From NCBI GenBank assembly GCA_965227455.1, contig OZ245752.1, positions 3,534,001 to 3,598,000 of the forward strand: a DNA stretch of 64,000 nt, read 5' to 3'. Positions 36,908-46,219 of this stretch are shown here, piece after piece. Under the pieces are notes generated by a model that searched no databases, was not told the origin of the DNA, and saw only the letters and a list, made by a program, of their open reading frames with translations. The translations under genes and the position numbers were made by a program. How positions within the stretch are numbered: position 1 is the stretch's first letter; the number at the start of each line of letters is the position of its first letter. This stretch comes from JABDIP01 sp965227455 (GTDB lineage Bacteria; Pseudomonadota; Alphaproteobacteria; DSM-16000; Inquilinaceae).

Positions 36908-37240
36908 ATGCGTTCTTTGAGTCTCCTCGCCGTTGGCGCCCTTTTGCTGGCCATGCCCGCTTCTCCGGCAATCGCACAAAGCGACATTGACGAGGGACAG
37001 CGACTGGCGCGGGAATTCTGCGCGTTCTGCCATGAAGTCGGGCCCGGCGGAGCGTTCAAGCTTCATCCACCGAGCTTTGCGGCGATAGCGGTCTACCGTT
37101 CGGACAATCAGATCCGGAACCGGATCTTCTATCCGCCGGTGCATTCGGGGATGACACCGCAATTGGGATTCGCGTTCAGCCCGGACACTGTGGAGCATAT
37201 CGTCGCCTATATCCGATCCCTTGAAACGCCGCCGGATTGA
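36908..37240 (+). CDS. Secreted monoheme cytochrome c, 110 residues
   Basis: Signal peptide ending near residue 23 (SPAIAQ), heme site CAFCH near residue 38, and a Met in HSGMTPQLGF that may be the sixth ligand. Typical class I cytochrome c size. The open frame extends upstream to 36629 but only the part from the ATG at 36908 shows a signal peptide and coding character. It lies between two copies of an imperfect repeat and next to a desaturase; its electron partner is unknown. Confidence 0.8.
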   Translation: MRSLSLLAVGALLLAMPASPAIAQSDIDEGQRLAREFCAFCHEVGPGGAFKLHPPSFAAIAVYRSDNQIRNRIFYPPVHSGMTPQLGFAFSPDTVEHIVAYIRSLETPPD

Positions 37241-37349
37241 CACCGCCGACGGTTTTCGGGGACGGCTGTCAAAAGTTGGACGACCTTGGCGAGTAAGCCA
37301 TTCGCTTCGTTGACCCGTTCGCTTGGCTGATGAAGACGTCAGCGGCCTG

Positions 37350-37412
37350 GGAAATGAAGATGGTTGCGCAGAACCCCGCGATCATGCTGCGCTAGTGCCG
37401 CTCCTCCGCCAA
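37350..37412 (+). repeat. Imperfect direct repeat, copy B
   Basis: GGTTGCGCAGAACCCC, GATCATGCTGCGCTAG and CCGCTCCTCCGCC match copy A at 36541-36603. It ends about 30 bases before the desaturase start, so it may sit in that gene's promoter or leader. Confidence 0.65.
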
Positions 37413-37441
37413 TATGATGCGGCGAGGACCGGACGTGCGAC

Positions 37442-38587
37442 ATGAGCTATCAACCGCTTTCTCAAGTCCGCAAGGCGCGCAAGGTCGATTGGTATCGGTG
37501 TCCGATCGACAGTGCGACGCTGCGGGCGCTTTCCAAGCGCAGCGATCTGCAGGGGTGGGTGCAGGCCGGGGGGCATCTGGCGCTGTTCGTGCTGACCGGG
37601 TCCCTCACCTATGTCTTCTGGGCGCAGGGGGCGTGGCTGTGGTTCGTGCTGGCGCTGTTTGCCCATGGGACGGTCGGGAGCTTCTTTGTCGGCACGGCGC
37701 CGCATGAGTTGGGGCATGGGACCGTCTTTCGCACCAAGCGGCTGAACAAGGTCTTTCTGTATCTGTTCAGCCTGTTGGGCTGGTGGGATCCCTTCGATTA
37801 CGCCTGCAGCCATACCTATCACCACCGCTATACGACCTTCCCGGACGGGGATCGGGAGAACCTGCTGCCGCTGGAGCCGTCGCTGCGGCCGGGACTGCTG
37901 CTGCAGCTGTTCACCATCAACCTGTTCACCCGGCGGGGGCGGAATTTCGGCAAGGGCGGGCTTTTCTCGGCGGTCTGGGTGACCTGGCTCGGGGCGCGCG
38001 GCAAGGTCGGGCCGGAGGATGCGCCAATCAGCGAGTGGCTGGCGGCCCTGCATGCGGACCAGCCCAAGGAGCACCGCAAGTCGATCTGGTGGTCGCGCCT
38101 GCTGCTGGCCTTCCACGGCACCATCCTGGTGGTGTCCATCGCCACCGGCCAGTGGGTGCTGCCGCTGATCCTTTCGGCCTTTCCGTTCATCGGCAATTGG
38201 GGGACCTATTTCCTCGGCGTGACGCAGCATTGCGGGCTGCAGAACAACGTCCCCGACTTCCGCAAGAACACGCGCTCGATGATCCTCAACCCGGTCGCCG
38301 AGTTCCTCTACTGGCACATGAACTGGCATATCGAGCACCACATGTATGCCGGCGTGCCCTGCTACAATCTGAAGGCGCTGGCGCGGGAGATCGCCGACGA
38401 CATGCCCAGGCCGCGCACCGTGACCGAAGCCTGGCGCGAGATGCGGGAGACCTGGCGCCGGCAGCAGAGCGAGCCCGACTACCAGTTCGACACGCCCCTG
38501 CCACCCACCGCGAAACGCGCCAAATCCGACGGGGCGGATGCGGTGGAACGGTCCATCGGCGAGCTGGCGCCGGAGGGTCTGCGATAG
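37442..38587 (+). CDS. Membrane fatty acid desaturase
   Basis: 381-residue di-iron membrane enzyme. Three histidine boxes are complete: HELGHG near residue 89, HTYHH near 125 and HIEHH near 299, with further His in TQHCG. Hydrophobic pairs lie before the first box and between the second and third. The tail from about 320 is polar. The exact substrate (acyl chain, carotenoid or other lipid) cannot be told. It precedes an iron-dependent oxygenase on the same strand. Confidence 0.85.
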   Translation: MSYQPLSQVRKARKVDWYRCPIDSATLRALSKRSDLQGWVQAGGHLALFVLTGSLTYVFWAQGAWLWFVLALFAHGTVGSFFVGTAPHELGHGTVFRTKRLNKVFLYLFSLLGWWDPFDYACSHTYHHRYTTFPDGDRENLLPLEPSLRPGLLLQLFTINLFTRRGRNFGKGGLFSAVWVTWLGARGKVGPEDAPISEWLAALHADQPKEHRKSIWWSRLLLAFHGTILVVSIATGQWVLPLILSAFPFIGNWGTYFLGVTQHCGLQNNVPDFRKNTRSMILNPVAEFLYWHMNWHIEHHMYAGVPCYNLKALAREIADDMPRPRTVTEAWREMRETWRRQQSEPDYQFDTPLPPTAKRAKSDGADAVERSIGELAPEGLR

Positions 38588-38657
38588 GCCTGCGCAAGCG
38601 GGCTCCCATCGCAGGAACAATGTCCGTCCGGCAGGGTCACAGGCAACTACATCACCG

Positions 38658-39650
38658 ATGCCGCAGGATCCCGACGCCATCCCGGTGATCGATATCGGCC
38701 CGCTGGAGGGCGGACAGGACGATGCCGCGCGCCGCGAGACCGTGGCCCGGATCGGCCGGGCGTGCTGCGAGATCGGGTTCCTGGTCATCACCGGCACGGG
38801 GGTCGCGACGGACCAAATCGAGACCGTGCGCGACACGGTGCGCCGCATCTTCGCGGTCGACGAGGCAGTGAAGCGCGACCAGGCGATCACCCGGGACAAT
38901 TACCGGGGTTACATCCCGCTCGGCTTCTTCACGCCCAATGACGGGACCGGCGCGGCAGACCGGTATGAGGGCTACAAGCTGCATGCCGAGACCGGCGAGG
39001 ACGATCCGATCCGGTCCCAATGCCCGCTCTACGGGCCGAACCTCTGGCCGCCGCAGGTGCCGGAGGCTCGGCCGGTCCTGCTCGACTATTGGCGGGCGCT
39101 GGACCGCATCGCCGACCGACTGCTGGGCGCGCTGGCGGAGGATCTAGGCCTGCCGCCCGAGACGCTGCGCCAGCCCTTCGTCAAGCCGCTCACCAACATG
39201 ACCCTGCTGCACTACCCGCCGCGGCAGGCCGGCGAACCCGGCTTCGGCATCCACCCCCACAAGGACACCGACGCGCTGACCATCATCGCGCCGGACCCGG
39301 TCGGCGGGCTGGAGGTGCAGACGCGCTCGGGCGGCTGGATCGCGGCCCAATGCCCGGCGGACGGTTTCATCGTCAATATCGGCGACATGCTGGAGCTGTG
39401 GAGCGGCGGGCGCTTCGTCTCGACCCCGCACCGGGTCGTCAACCCGGAGGGCGCCGACCGGTACTCCTTCCCCTATTTCATGGTGCCGCGCCACGACGTG
39501 ACCGTCGCGCCGCTGGTGGAGCCGCTCGACGGATTCTCCCGGCCGGCCGTCAATTGCGGCCACTGGTCGGCCGAGATCTGGCGCACCAACTGGCCGGACG
39601 AGCGGGCCCATGACGACACGCCGGCGCTGGGGTCCCTGCAGCACGGCTAG
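38658..39650 (+). CDS. 2-oxoglutarate/Fe(II)-dependent oxygenase, isopenicillin N synthase-like
   Basis: 330 residues. The DIOX_N start IPVIDIGPLEGG and CCEIGFLVITG are typical. The iron site is His-x-Asp in IHPHKDTDALTII near residue 198 with the distal His in STPHRVVN, followed by the RYSFPYF stretch whose Arg and Ser bind 2-oxoglutarate. Family members include ethylene-forming, gibberellin-like and antibiotic-tailoring enzymes, so the substrate stays open. It is 70 bases from the desaturase and may be cotranscribed. Confidence 0.85.
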   Translation: MPQDPDAIPVIDIGPLEGGQDDAARRETVARIGRACCEIGFLVITGTGVATDQIETVRDTVRRIFAVDEAVKRDQAITRDNYRGYIPLGFFTPNDGTGAADRYEGYKLHAETGEDDPIRSQCPLYGPNLWPPQVPEARPVLLDYWRALDRIADRLLGALAEDLGLPPETLRQPFVKPLTNMTLLHYPPRQAGEPGFGIHPHKDTDALTIIAPDPVGGLEVQTRSGGWIAAQCPADGFIVNIGDMLELWSGGRFVSTPHRVVNPEGADRYSFPYFMVPRHDVTVAPLVEPLDGFSRPAVNCGHWSAEIWRTNWPDERAHDDTPALGSLQHG

Positions 39651-39762
39651 GGAAGACTCCGTCGACGGCCGAAGGGTATGCTTGCCTCCATGACGCAACC
39701 GCGGCGTCGACAGACGGCCAGGACAGGCCGGTCGGGCGCCCGGGATACTGGGGAGGAAACAC

Positions 39763-40773
39763 ATGACCCGACCGCTGATCGCGGCCTGGATGCTGCTGGT
39801 ACTGCTCGTGGGCTTTAGCTGGAGCGCCGTCGCCGATGACGACGATGGCAACCGCCGGTTCTTCCGTGCGCCGATTTCCGATCTCTATGTGTTCGGCGAC
39901 AGCCTGTCGGATACCGGCAACCTGTTTGCCCTCACCTTCGGCATCGAGCCGCCCAGCCCGCCCTATGCCGACGGCCGCTTCTCCAACGGTCCGGTCTGGG
40001 TGGAGACGCTGGCGCCGCTGCTCGGCCTCGAGGTCGATTTCACGACGAATGTGACGCTCGATCCCCTGGCCAACAACCAGGCCGTGGCCGGGGCCTTCAC
40101 CGATACGCGCAACGTCAACGCGGCGCTGCTGCCTAGCCTGGACGGCACCGGGATCCTGGGGCAGGTGGCGAGCTTCGAGGCGGCCGGCGGGCGGATCGGC
40201 CGCAACGATCTGGTGATCGTCTGGGGCGGCGCCAACAACTACATCTTCGATCCCACGGCGCGGCCCCGGCAGGTGGTGGCCGATCTCCGCGAAGCCGTCG
40301 AACGGCTGTCCGATCTCGGCGCTCGGCGCTTCCTGCTGCCCAACCTGCCGGATCTGGGGCGGACGCCGCTCGGCGTGATCGCCTCCACCCCCGCCGAGGC
40401 CGCCTTCCTATCCGCCCAGAGCCAGAGGCACAACCGCATCTTGGCGCGGGTCGCGGCCCGGCTGCAGGCGCGGGAGCGTGTGGCGATCCAATTGCTGGAC
40501 ATCGAGCAATCGCTGGCGGTCCTGCTGGACGCCGGGACGGTCTTCGCCAACACGACGACGCCGTGCCTGTTCCAGCAACCGGATGGAAGCCGGGTTCCAT
40601 CGGGCCTCTGCCCGGCGCTGGGTTCGAGCCCCGACTCCGGCGTCAATGGCGGCGCCCTGTTCTGGGACCTGATCCACCCCACCACCAACGCCCACGCCCT
40701 GATCGGCTTCCTGGCCTTCGGCACGGTTACCGGGGGTGCGGCGGCGGATTCGGGCTGGCTGGCGATGCGGTAG
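39763..40773 (+). CDS. Secreted GDSL/SGNH esterase
   Basis: 336 residues. Signal peptide ending near residue 24 (SAVA), directly followed by DDDDGNRRFFR, an acidic stretch also seen in the propeller at 19331. Block I FGDSLSDTGN has the catalytic Ser, a NGPVWVETLA region follows, VIVWGGANNY is block III with Asn, and WDLIHPTTNAH is block V with the Asp-His pair. No autotransporter barrel. The ribosome site GGGGAGGAAACAC is strong. It is probably a lipase or esterase acting outside the cytoplasm. Confidence 0.87.
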   Translation: MTRPLIAAWMLLVLLVGFSWSAVADDDDGNRRFFRAPISDLYVFGDSLSDTGNLFALTFGIEPPSPPYADGRFSNGPVWVETLAPLLGLEVDFTTNVTLDPLANNQAVAGAFTDTRNVNAALLPSLDGTGILGQVASFEAAGGRIGRNDLVIVWGGANNYIFDPTARPRQVVADLREAVERLSDLGARRFLLPNLPDLGRTPLGVIASTPAEAAFLSAQSQRHNRILARVAARLQARERVAIQLLDIEQSLAVLLDAGTVFANTTTPCLFQQPDGSRVPSGLCPALGSSPDSGVNGGALFWDLIHPTTNAHALIGFLAFGTVTGGAAADSGWLAMR

Positions 40774-40782
40774 GCGCGACGT

Positions 40783-41697
40783 TCAGATGTCGTTCTCGAT
40801 CGGCGGCAGGCTCAGCAAATACTCGGTGATGGCCGCCCGGTCCTCGCCGGTGAGCTGGCTGGTGGTCTCGTCGACCACCTCGCCCATGGTGCTGCCGACG
40901 AAGTCGCCGTCGGGCAGCATGCCGATCTCCAGCAGGAACTCGACGTCGGAGGCGCTCCAGCGGCCGATGCCGGTGTCCCGATGCGGGGTAATGTTCGGCA
41001 CGCTGTCGCCCTCCGGACCGTCCTGGGTGCCGGCCATCAGCATGTCGCCGAGCGCCGAACCGTCGGCGCCCCGCGGCGTGTGGCATTCGCCGCAATGGCC
41101 CAGGGCCTGGACTAGGTAGCGGCCGCGGTTCCAGGTCTCCGATTGCCCGGGATCGTCGCGGACCGGTCCCTGCTCCAGATTGAGAAGCTTCCAAGGCGCC
41201 AGCACCGGGCGGAAGCGGACCTGCAGCGCGATCTCGTGCTCGCGGTTCGGCTCGGCGACGGCCGGCAGGCTGAAGATGTAGGCCTTCAAATCCAGCATGT
41301 CCTCCGGCGTCATGGCCGTGAAGCTGGTGTAGGGAAAGACCGGGTAATAGTCGCTGCCATCCGGCGCCACGCCCTGGCTGAGCGCGCGGATGAAATCGGC
41401 GTCAGACCAGCTTCCGATACCGTGCTCGGGGTCGGCGGTGATGTTGGGGCCGTAGAATACGCCGAACGGGGTTTCCAGCGGCCGGCCGCCGGCCAGGGTC
41501 TCGCCGCGCTTGGCGGTGTGGCAGCCTTTGCAGCCGGCGGCGGCGAAGATATAGGCGCCGCGCTCGGCCGAGGCCTGCCAGTCCGGCACCACGATATCGC
41601 CGCGGGTGATCTGCCGGGCGCCGAGGACGACGATGGTCATCCCCGCAAGTCCCAGCGCAACCAGCCCCAGTGCCCAAAGCAGGATGCGCCGGATCAT
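40783..41697 (-). CDS. Membrane-anchored diheme cytochrome c
   Basis: 304 residues. One N-terminal membrane helix (ILLWALGLVALGLAGMTIVVLG), then two cytochrome c domains with heme sites CKGCH near residue 56 and CGECH near 201. GRPLETPFGVFYGPNITADP before the second domain, and MLMAGTQDGPEGDSVPNITPH after it, are typical of cytochrome subunits of quinoprotein alcohol or sorbosone dehydrogenases, though no such dehydrogenase is present here. It follows the cytochrome c' gene by 82 bases. Confidence 0.86.
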   Translation of the reverse strand: MIRRILLWALGLVALGLAGMTIVVLGARQITRGDIVVPDWQASAERGAYIFAAAGCKGCHTAKRGETLAGGRPLETPFGVFYGPNITADPEHGIGSWSDADFIRALSQGVAPDGSDYYPVFPYTSFTAMTPEDMLDLKAYIFSLPAVAEPNREHEIALQVRFRPVLAPWKLLNLEQGPVRDDPGQSETWNRGRYLVQALGHCGECHTPRGADGSALGDMLMAGTQDGPEGDSVPNITPHRDTGIGRWSASDVEFLLEIGMLPDGDFVGSTMGEVVDETTSQLTGEDRAAITEYLLSLPPIENDI

Positions 41698-41779
41698 CGC
41701 GCCAACCTTTCGTCATGACGGGCCGGCGGACATCCTGCCCGCCGGCCCGTCATCAGTCTACCGGACGATGATCGCCGCG

Positions 41780-42253
41780 TCAGTTGGCGCGGGCGCGGAA
41801 CGGGCGGTGACAGCCGCCGCAGGCCTTGCCGACCTCGCCGAAGGCATCGCCGATCGCGGCCGCGTCGCCGCCGCCATTGACCACTTGCGCCAGGTTGGCG
41901 GTCGCGGTCTCCAGATCGCCGGCCGCCGAGACGAAATCGTCCCAATCCTGCCAGATCTCGGCCTTGGCCCGGGTATCCGCGCCGGACTCCGTGCCTTGCG
42001 GGAACATCTCGGTGATCGAGCCGGCCATCGCCGCCAGCGAATCCGCATGCGCCGCCACATGGCCCGTGAACTCCACCTCGCCCTTTACCACCGCGGAAAT
42101 GGCGCCGGTGTGGCCGCCGATGGCGCGCATAACGTTTTGCCGGTACTTGATCACGTTTTCAGAATGGCCGTCCGCCGACGCCGCGCCGATGCCGGCTGCA
42201 ACGGCCGCCACCGCGGCCGCCGCGGCAATACAAGTTCTGAGCCTCCCGTTCAT
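41780..42253 (-). CDS. Cytochrome c' (class II)
   Basis: 157 residues. Signal peptide to about residue 27 (ASADGH), then a four-helix bundle with the heme site CGGCH close to the C-terminus (GKACGGCHRPFRA), the class II arrangement. Family members bind NO and can protect against nitrosative stress, which would fit an organism with NirS. A strong AGGAGG precedes the ATG. It leads a two-gene unit with the diheme cytochrome. Confidence 0.88.
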   Translation of the reverse strand: MNGRLRTCIAAAAAVAAVAAGIGAASADGHSENVIKYRQNVMRAIGGHTGAISAVVKGEVEFTGHVAAHADSLAAMAGSITEMFPQGTESGADTRAKAEIWQDWDDFVSAAGDLETATANLAQVVNGGGDAAAIGDAFGEVGKACGGCHRPFRARAN

Positions 42254-42457
42254 CGCTGTCCTCCTGTTTGGAAACCGGTATCGAAACATCGCCTGAGGAT
42301 CGGCAACCCGACACTGGCGGAGTCCCGATGGGCAGTACGACACCGAAACGGATGCGCTTATTCCCTGTAAGACAAAATTCACGGTTCGGTTGCAAAGTCC
42401 GATGGCCCCGTCGACAGCCTGGTCGCGGCGTCCATGCCGCCGCTCGAAGGAGGCCCC

Positions 42458-43144
42458 ATGGTCAGAGCGTTGTTTGTCCTTTGCCTGTTCACCGCGCTAT
42501 CGGCCCAGGCCGCGCCGGCCGGCAAGATGCCGTTGCAGAAGGAAGCCCATGCCTACGGGCTGACACTGCCGGCGCCCAACGAATTCTGCGAGCTCAACCC
42601 GGCGCAGCCGGCCGACCGGGACATGCTGGCGACCGTCGAGCAGCTGAATGCGGGGCACAACCAGGTGCTGGCGATCTTCGCGGATTGCGGCCAGCTGGCC
42701 GCCATGCGCAGCAAGGGCGTCGTCCTCAGCAACTATGCCTTGTACCTGACTCCGCAATCGGCGGGCCGCCTGCCGCCGTCCATGACGCGGGAACAGTTCA
42801 TCGACGCCGTAACCAGCGCCTTCGAAGGCACCAGCGCCGTCGAGAAGGGCGCGGACATCGCCCGCGACCGCCTGGAAGAAGCGGATGCCGCGATCGTGCT
42901 AGAGGACCTGGTCAATCTCGGGCCGCTCTATCGCGACGATACGGCCCTGTTCACCGGCTTCCTGGCGCGTACGACCCAGCCCGGCATCGGCGAGGAGGTC
43001 ACCGCGGTGGTCTCGGCGCTGACCATGGTCGACGGGCAGGTCGTGACCCTGAACCTCAACGCGCCCTACCAGGACCAGACCACCATCGACGGCATGCTGG
43101 CCGAGCAGCGCGGCAATCTGGACCGGTTGATCGACGCGAACTGA
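42458..43144 (+). CDS. Secreted hypothetical protein
   Basis: 228 residues from an ATG at 42458 after AAGGAGGCCCC. A signal peptide ends near AQAAPA at residue 20. The body is soluble with two Cys (NEFCELN near residue 39 and FADCGQL near 75) and no recognised motif. Helix-rich C-terminal half (EEADAAIVLEDLVNL). Similar proteins are seen as uncharacterised secreted proteins in proteobacteria; I assign no function. It converges on priA with an 8-base gap. Confidence 0.7.
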   Translation: MVRALFVLCLFTALSAQAAPAGKMPLQKEAHAYGLTLPAPNEFCELNPAQPADRDMLATVEQLNAGHNQVLAIFADCGQLAAMRSKGVVLSNYALYLTPQSAGRLPPSMTREQFIDAVTSAFEGTSAVEKGADIARDRLEEADAAIVLEDLVNLGPLYRDDTALFTGFLARTTQPGIGEEVTAVVSALTMVDGQVVTLNLNAPYQDQTTIDGMLAEQRGNLDRLIDAN

Positions 43145-43152
43145 CGGTCTCC

Positions 43153-45387
43153 CTACAGGAAGCTGTAAGGGTCGATGTCCACATGGATGCGCACCGACCC
43201 CGGCGCCGAGACTTTCTCAAGCCAGTCCTTTAGAAAAGGCTGAAGCGCGACGCCGCGGCCGGCCTTGACCAGCAGGCGCCGGCGGTGGCGGCCGCGCAGC
43301 ACGGCCAGCGGTGCCGGCGCCGGCCCCAATACCCTGAGATCGGGACCGTGCGGCGCGGCCCGGGCCAGGGCGCCAGCCACCCGGTCGACCAGGGTCGGAT
43401 CCGGTCCCGATACGACGATCGCCGCCAGCCGGCCGAAGGGCGGCAATCCGCGCAGCCGGCGCTCCTCCGCCTCGCGCTCCAGGAACCCGTCGCGGTCGCC
43501 GCTCACCAGGGCTGAGATCACCGGATGGTCCGGCATATGGGTCTGGACCAGGACCTGCCCCGGCCTCTCCTCCCGCCCGGCGCGTCCGGCGACCTGCTGC
43601 AAGAGCTGGAAGGTCCGTTCCGAGGCCCGCAGATCGCCGCCGGCCAAGCCAAGATCCGCATCCACCACGCCGACCAGGGTCAAAAGCGGGAAATGGTGCC
43701 CCTTGGCGACCAGCTGGGTGCCGATCACCAGATCGACCTCGTGGTCCGTTACCGCCCGGACCATTTCCGCCGCCTGGGCCGGGCCGTGGATCAGATCGCT
43801 GGCCATCACCGCCAGCCGGGCGTCGGGGAACAGCGCCGCCACCTCCTCGGCGACCCGCTCGACGCCGGGACCGCAGGCCACGAAGCTCTCCTCCGCCTCG
43901 CAGGACGGGCAGCGCCGGGGCAGGCGCGCCTGATAGCCGCAATGATGGCATTGCAGCCGCCCGGCCAGGCGGTGCTCGACCAGCCATGCGGTGCAGTTCG
44001 GGCATTCCAGCCGATGGCCGCAGCCCCGGCACAGGGTCAGCGGCGCATAGCCCCGGCGATTGAGGAACAGCATCGCCTGCTCCCCGGCTTCCAGCGTTTC
44101 GGCCAGCGCCTGGCGCAGCGGCGGCGACAGGAAGCAGCCGCGGTCCGGCCGGTCCTCCCGCAGATCGATGGCCGCGACGGATGGGGTCCGGGCCGTGCCC
44201 GGCCGGTCCGGCAGATGCAGCCTGGCATAGCGGCCGGACTCGGCATTGATCGTCGTCTCCAAAGACGGCGTCGCCGAGACCAGGACGATCGGGAATTCGC
44301 CGAGCTTGGCGCGCACCACCGCCATGTCGCGGGCATGGTAGGTGACGCCGTCCTCCTGCTTGTAGGCCTGCTCATGCTCCTCATCGACCACGATCAGTCC
44401 GAGATCCGGATAGGGCAGGAACAGCGCCGAGCGGGCGCCGACCACCACCCGGGCCCGGCCCTCCGCCACCGCCCGCCAGGTCTGGCGGCGGCGCAGCTGG
44501 GTCAGGTCGGAATGCCATTCCTGGGGCCGCACCCCGAAACGTTCGGCGAACCGGTCCAGCCATTGCGCCGACAGGGCGATTTCCGGCAGCAGCACCAGCA
44601 CCTGCCGGCCGGCGGCAAGGGCTGCCGCCAGCGCCTCGAAATAGACCTCGGTCTTGCCGGAACCGGTGACGCCGTCCAGCAGGGTCACCGTATAGCCGCC
44701 CTCGCCGACCGCGGCGGTCAGGGCATCTGCCGCTGCCTGCTGGTCGCCGGTCAGGCTGCGGCCGGGCCGCTGCCAGTCCGGCTCTTCGATGCGGCCCGCG
44801 GCCGGCATCTCGACCACCTCCAACGCGCCGGCGGCGGCCAGGCCCTTGACCACCCCGCCGCCGCAGCCGGCCTCCTGCATCAGATCCTTGGCGGTGCGCG
44901 GCGGGCCGTCGGCCAGCAAGTCGAGCACACGCTGCCGGGCGGGGGTGATCCGGGCCGCCCCGTCCTCCCAATCCGTCGACCGGCGGTATGCGATCACCGG
45001 CTTTGGCGGTTCCAGTGCCGAAGGCACCCGCAGCGTCATCCGCAACACTGCGCCGGGTGGACTCATCACATAACGCGCCACCCAGTCGATGAAGTCGCGC
45101 GCCACATCACACAGCGGCGCTACGTCGAATCGCCGAATCACATCCTTGAGGCGTGATTCGTCCACATCGCCGCTGCCCGCTCCCCAGACCACGCCGGTGA
45201 CCTCACGGTTGCCCAGCGGCACCAGCACACAGTCGCCCGGCGCCGCATTGAGCCCGTCCGGCAGCCGGTAGTCATAGGCCTCTGCCAGCGGCAACGGCAG
45301 CAACACCCGGACCCGGCGCGACAGCCCGGAGGCCGGTTCGCAATTCGGGTCACCGGCGGTCCCGGAGGTGGCGTGGTGATCTGCCAT
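43153..45387 (-). CDS. priA: Primosomal replication restart helicase PriA
   Basis: 744-residue 3'-5' DNA helicase that restarts stalled forks. The 3'-DNA-binding domain is at the N-terminus, Walker A DGVTGSGKTEVY near residue 240, Walker B DEEHE, motif VSATPS, then the eight-Cys zinc module (CRGCGHRLECPNC, CHHCGY, CPSC) near residues 450-495 and the helicase C-terminal VAGRAGREERPG. Length is normal. In many alphaproteobacteria priA is directly upstream of atpH; here about 8.9 kb lies between them. Confidence 0.96.
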   Translation of the reverse strand: MADHHATSGTAGDPNCEPASGLSRRVRVLLPLPLAEAYDYRLPDGLNAAPGDCVLVPLGNREVTGVVWGAGSGDVDESRLKDVIRRFDVAPLCDVARDFIDWVARYVMSPPGAVLRMTLRVPSALEPPKPVIAYRRSTDWEDGAARITPARQRVLDLLADGPPRTAKDLMQEAGCGGGVVKGLAAAGALEVVEMPAAGRIEEPDWQRPGRSLTGDQQAAADALTAAVGEGGYTVTLLDGVTGSGKTEVYFEALAAALAAGRQVLVLLPEIALSAQWLDRFAERFGVRPQEWHSDLTQLRRRQTWRAVAEGRARVVVGARSALFLPYPDLGLIVVDEEHEQAYKQEDGVTYHARDMAVVRAKLGEFPIVLVSATPSLETTINAESGRYARLHLPDRPGTARTPSVAAIDLREDRPDRGCFLSPPLRQALAETLEAGEQAMLFLNRRGYAPLTLCRGCGHRLECPNCTAWLVEHRLAGRLQCHHCGYQARLPRRCPSCEAEESFVACGPGVERVAEEVAALFPDARLAVMASDLIHGPAQAAEMVRAVTDHEVDLVIGTQLVAKGHHFPLLTLVGVVDADLGLAGGDLRASERTFQLLQQVAGRAGREERPGQVLVQTHMPDHPVISALVSGDRDGFLEREAEERRLRGLPPFGRLAAIVVSGPDPTLVDRVAGALARAAPHGPDLRVLGPAPAPLAVLRGRHRRRLLVKAGRGVALQPFLKDWLEKVSAPGSVRIHVDIDPYSFL

Positions 45388-45476
45388 CAGGTAAACTCCG
45401 GACCTAACACAAGTGCATGAGTCGCCCCGCTGATATGGGCGGCCGGCCGCCCACGGGGTTTGAGGACGACACAGCC

Positions 45477-46172
45477 ATGAAATTCTTCATCGACACCGCC
45501 GATCTCGACGAGATTCGCGATCTGGCCGCGACCGGCCTGCTGGACGGTGTCACCACGAACCCGTCGCTGGTCGCCAAGACCGGCAAGTCCTTTCTCGACC
45601 TTGTGGCGGAGATCTGCAAGGTGGTGCCGGGCCCGGTCAGCGCCGAGGTCACCGCCACCGAGCATGACCGGATGCTGGCGGAAGCGCGCCGGCTGACCGA
45701 GATCGCCTCCAACGTGGCGATCAAGGTACCGCTGACGCCGGATGGGCTGAAGACCTGCAAGGTGCTGGCCGATGACGGCATTCAGGTCAATGTGACCCTG
45801 TGCTTCTCGGCCGCCCAGGCAATTCTGGCCGCCAAAGCAGGTGCGGCCTTTATCTCGCCCTTCGTCGGCCGGCTGGACGACATCGGCACGCCGGGCATGG
45901 AGCTGATCCAGGACATCGTCGACATCTACCGTCAGTACCCCGCCTTTTCCACCGAAGTGCTGGTGGCATCGGTGCGCAGTCCCCGGCATGTGATCGAGGC
46001 GGCGCAGATGGGCGCCCATGTGGCGACGCTGCCGCCGGCGGTGCTGCGCCAGCTGTTCAAGCATCCGCTGACCGACAAGGGTCTCGACGCCTTCCTGGCG
46101 GATTGGCAGAAGACCGGCCAGCAGATCCTGGACGACGACGCCTCGGTGCGGCCGTTCAAGAAGCCGGCCTGA
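45477..46172 (+). CDS. fsa: Fructose-6-phosphate aldolase / transaldolase-like protein
   Basis: 231-residue Schiff-base aldolase of the small TalC/FSA type. MKFFIDTADLDEIRDL, GVTTNPSLVAKTG, IKVPLTPDGLK with the catalytic Lys, NVTLCFSAAQAILAAKAGA and SVRSPRHVIEAAQMGA are diagnostic. The ATG at 45477 was chosen because the family begins there; the upstream frame lacks conservation. It faces away from priA, leaving a 90-base divergent promoter region. Confidence 0.9.
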   Translation: MKFFIDTADLDEIRDLAATGLLDGVTTNPSLVAKTGKSFLDLVAEICKVVPGPVSAEVTATEHDRMLAEARRLTEIASNVAIKVPLTPDGLKTCKVLADDGIQVNVTLCFSAAQAILAAKAGAAFISPFVGRLDDIGTPGMELIQDIVDIYRQYPAFSTEVLVASVRSPRHVIEAAQMGAHVATLPPAVLRQLFKHPLTDKGLDAFLADWQKTGQQILDDDASVRPFKKPA

Positions 46173-46219
46173 CCCGATAGCCGGTGCACGTACGACAGTA
46201 ATCAGTGAGGCGAGACTGA

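Noticed and set aside
43525..45156. A 543-codon frame on the plus strand.
   Set aside because: Antisense of priA, whose helicase and zinc motifs are complete.
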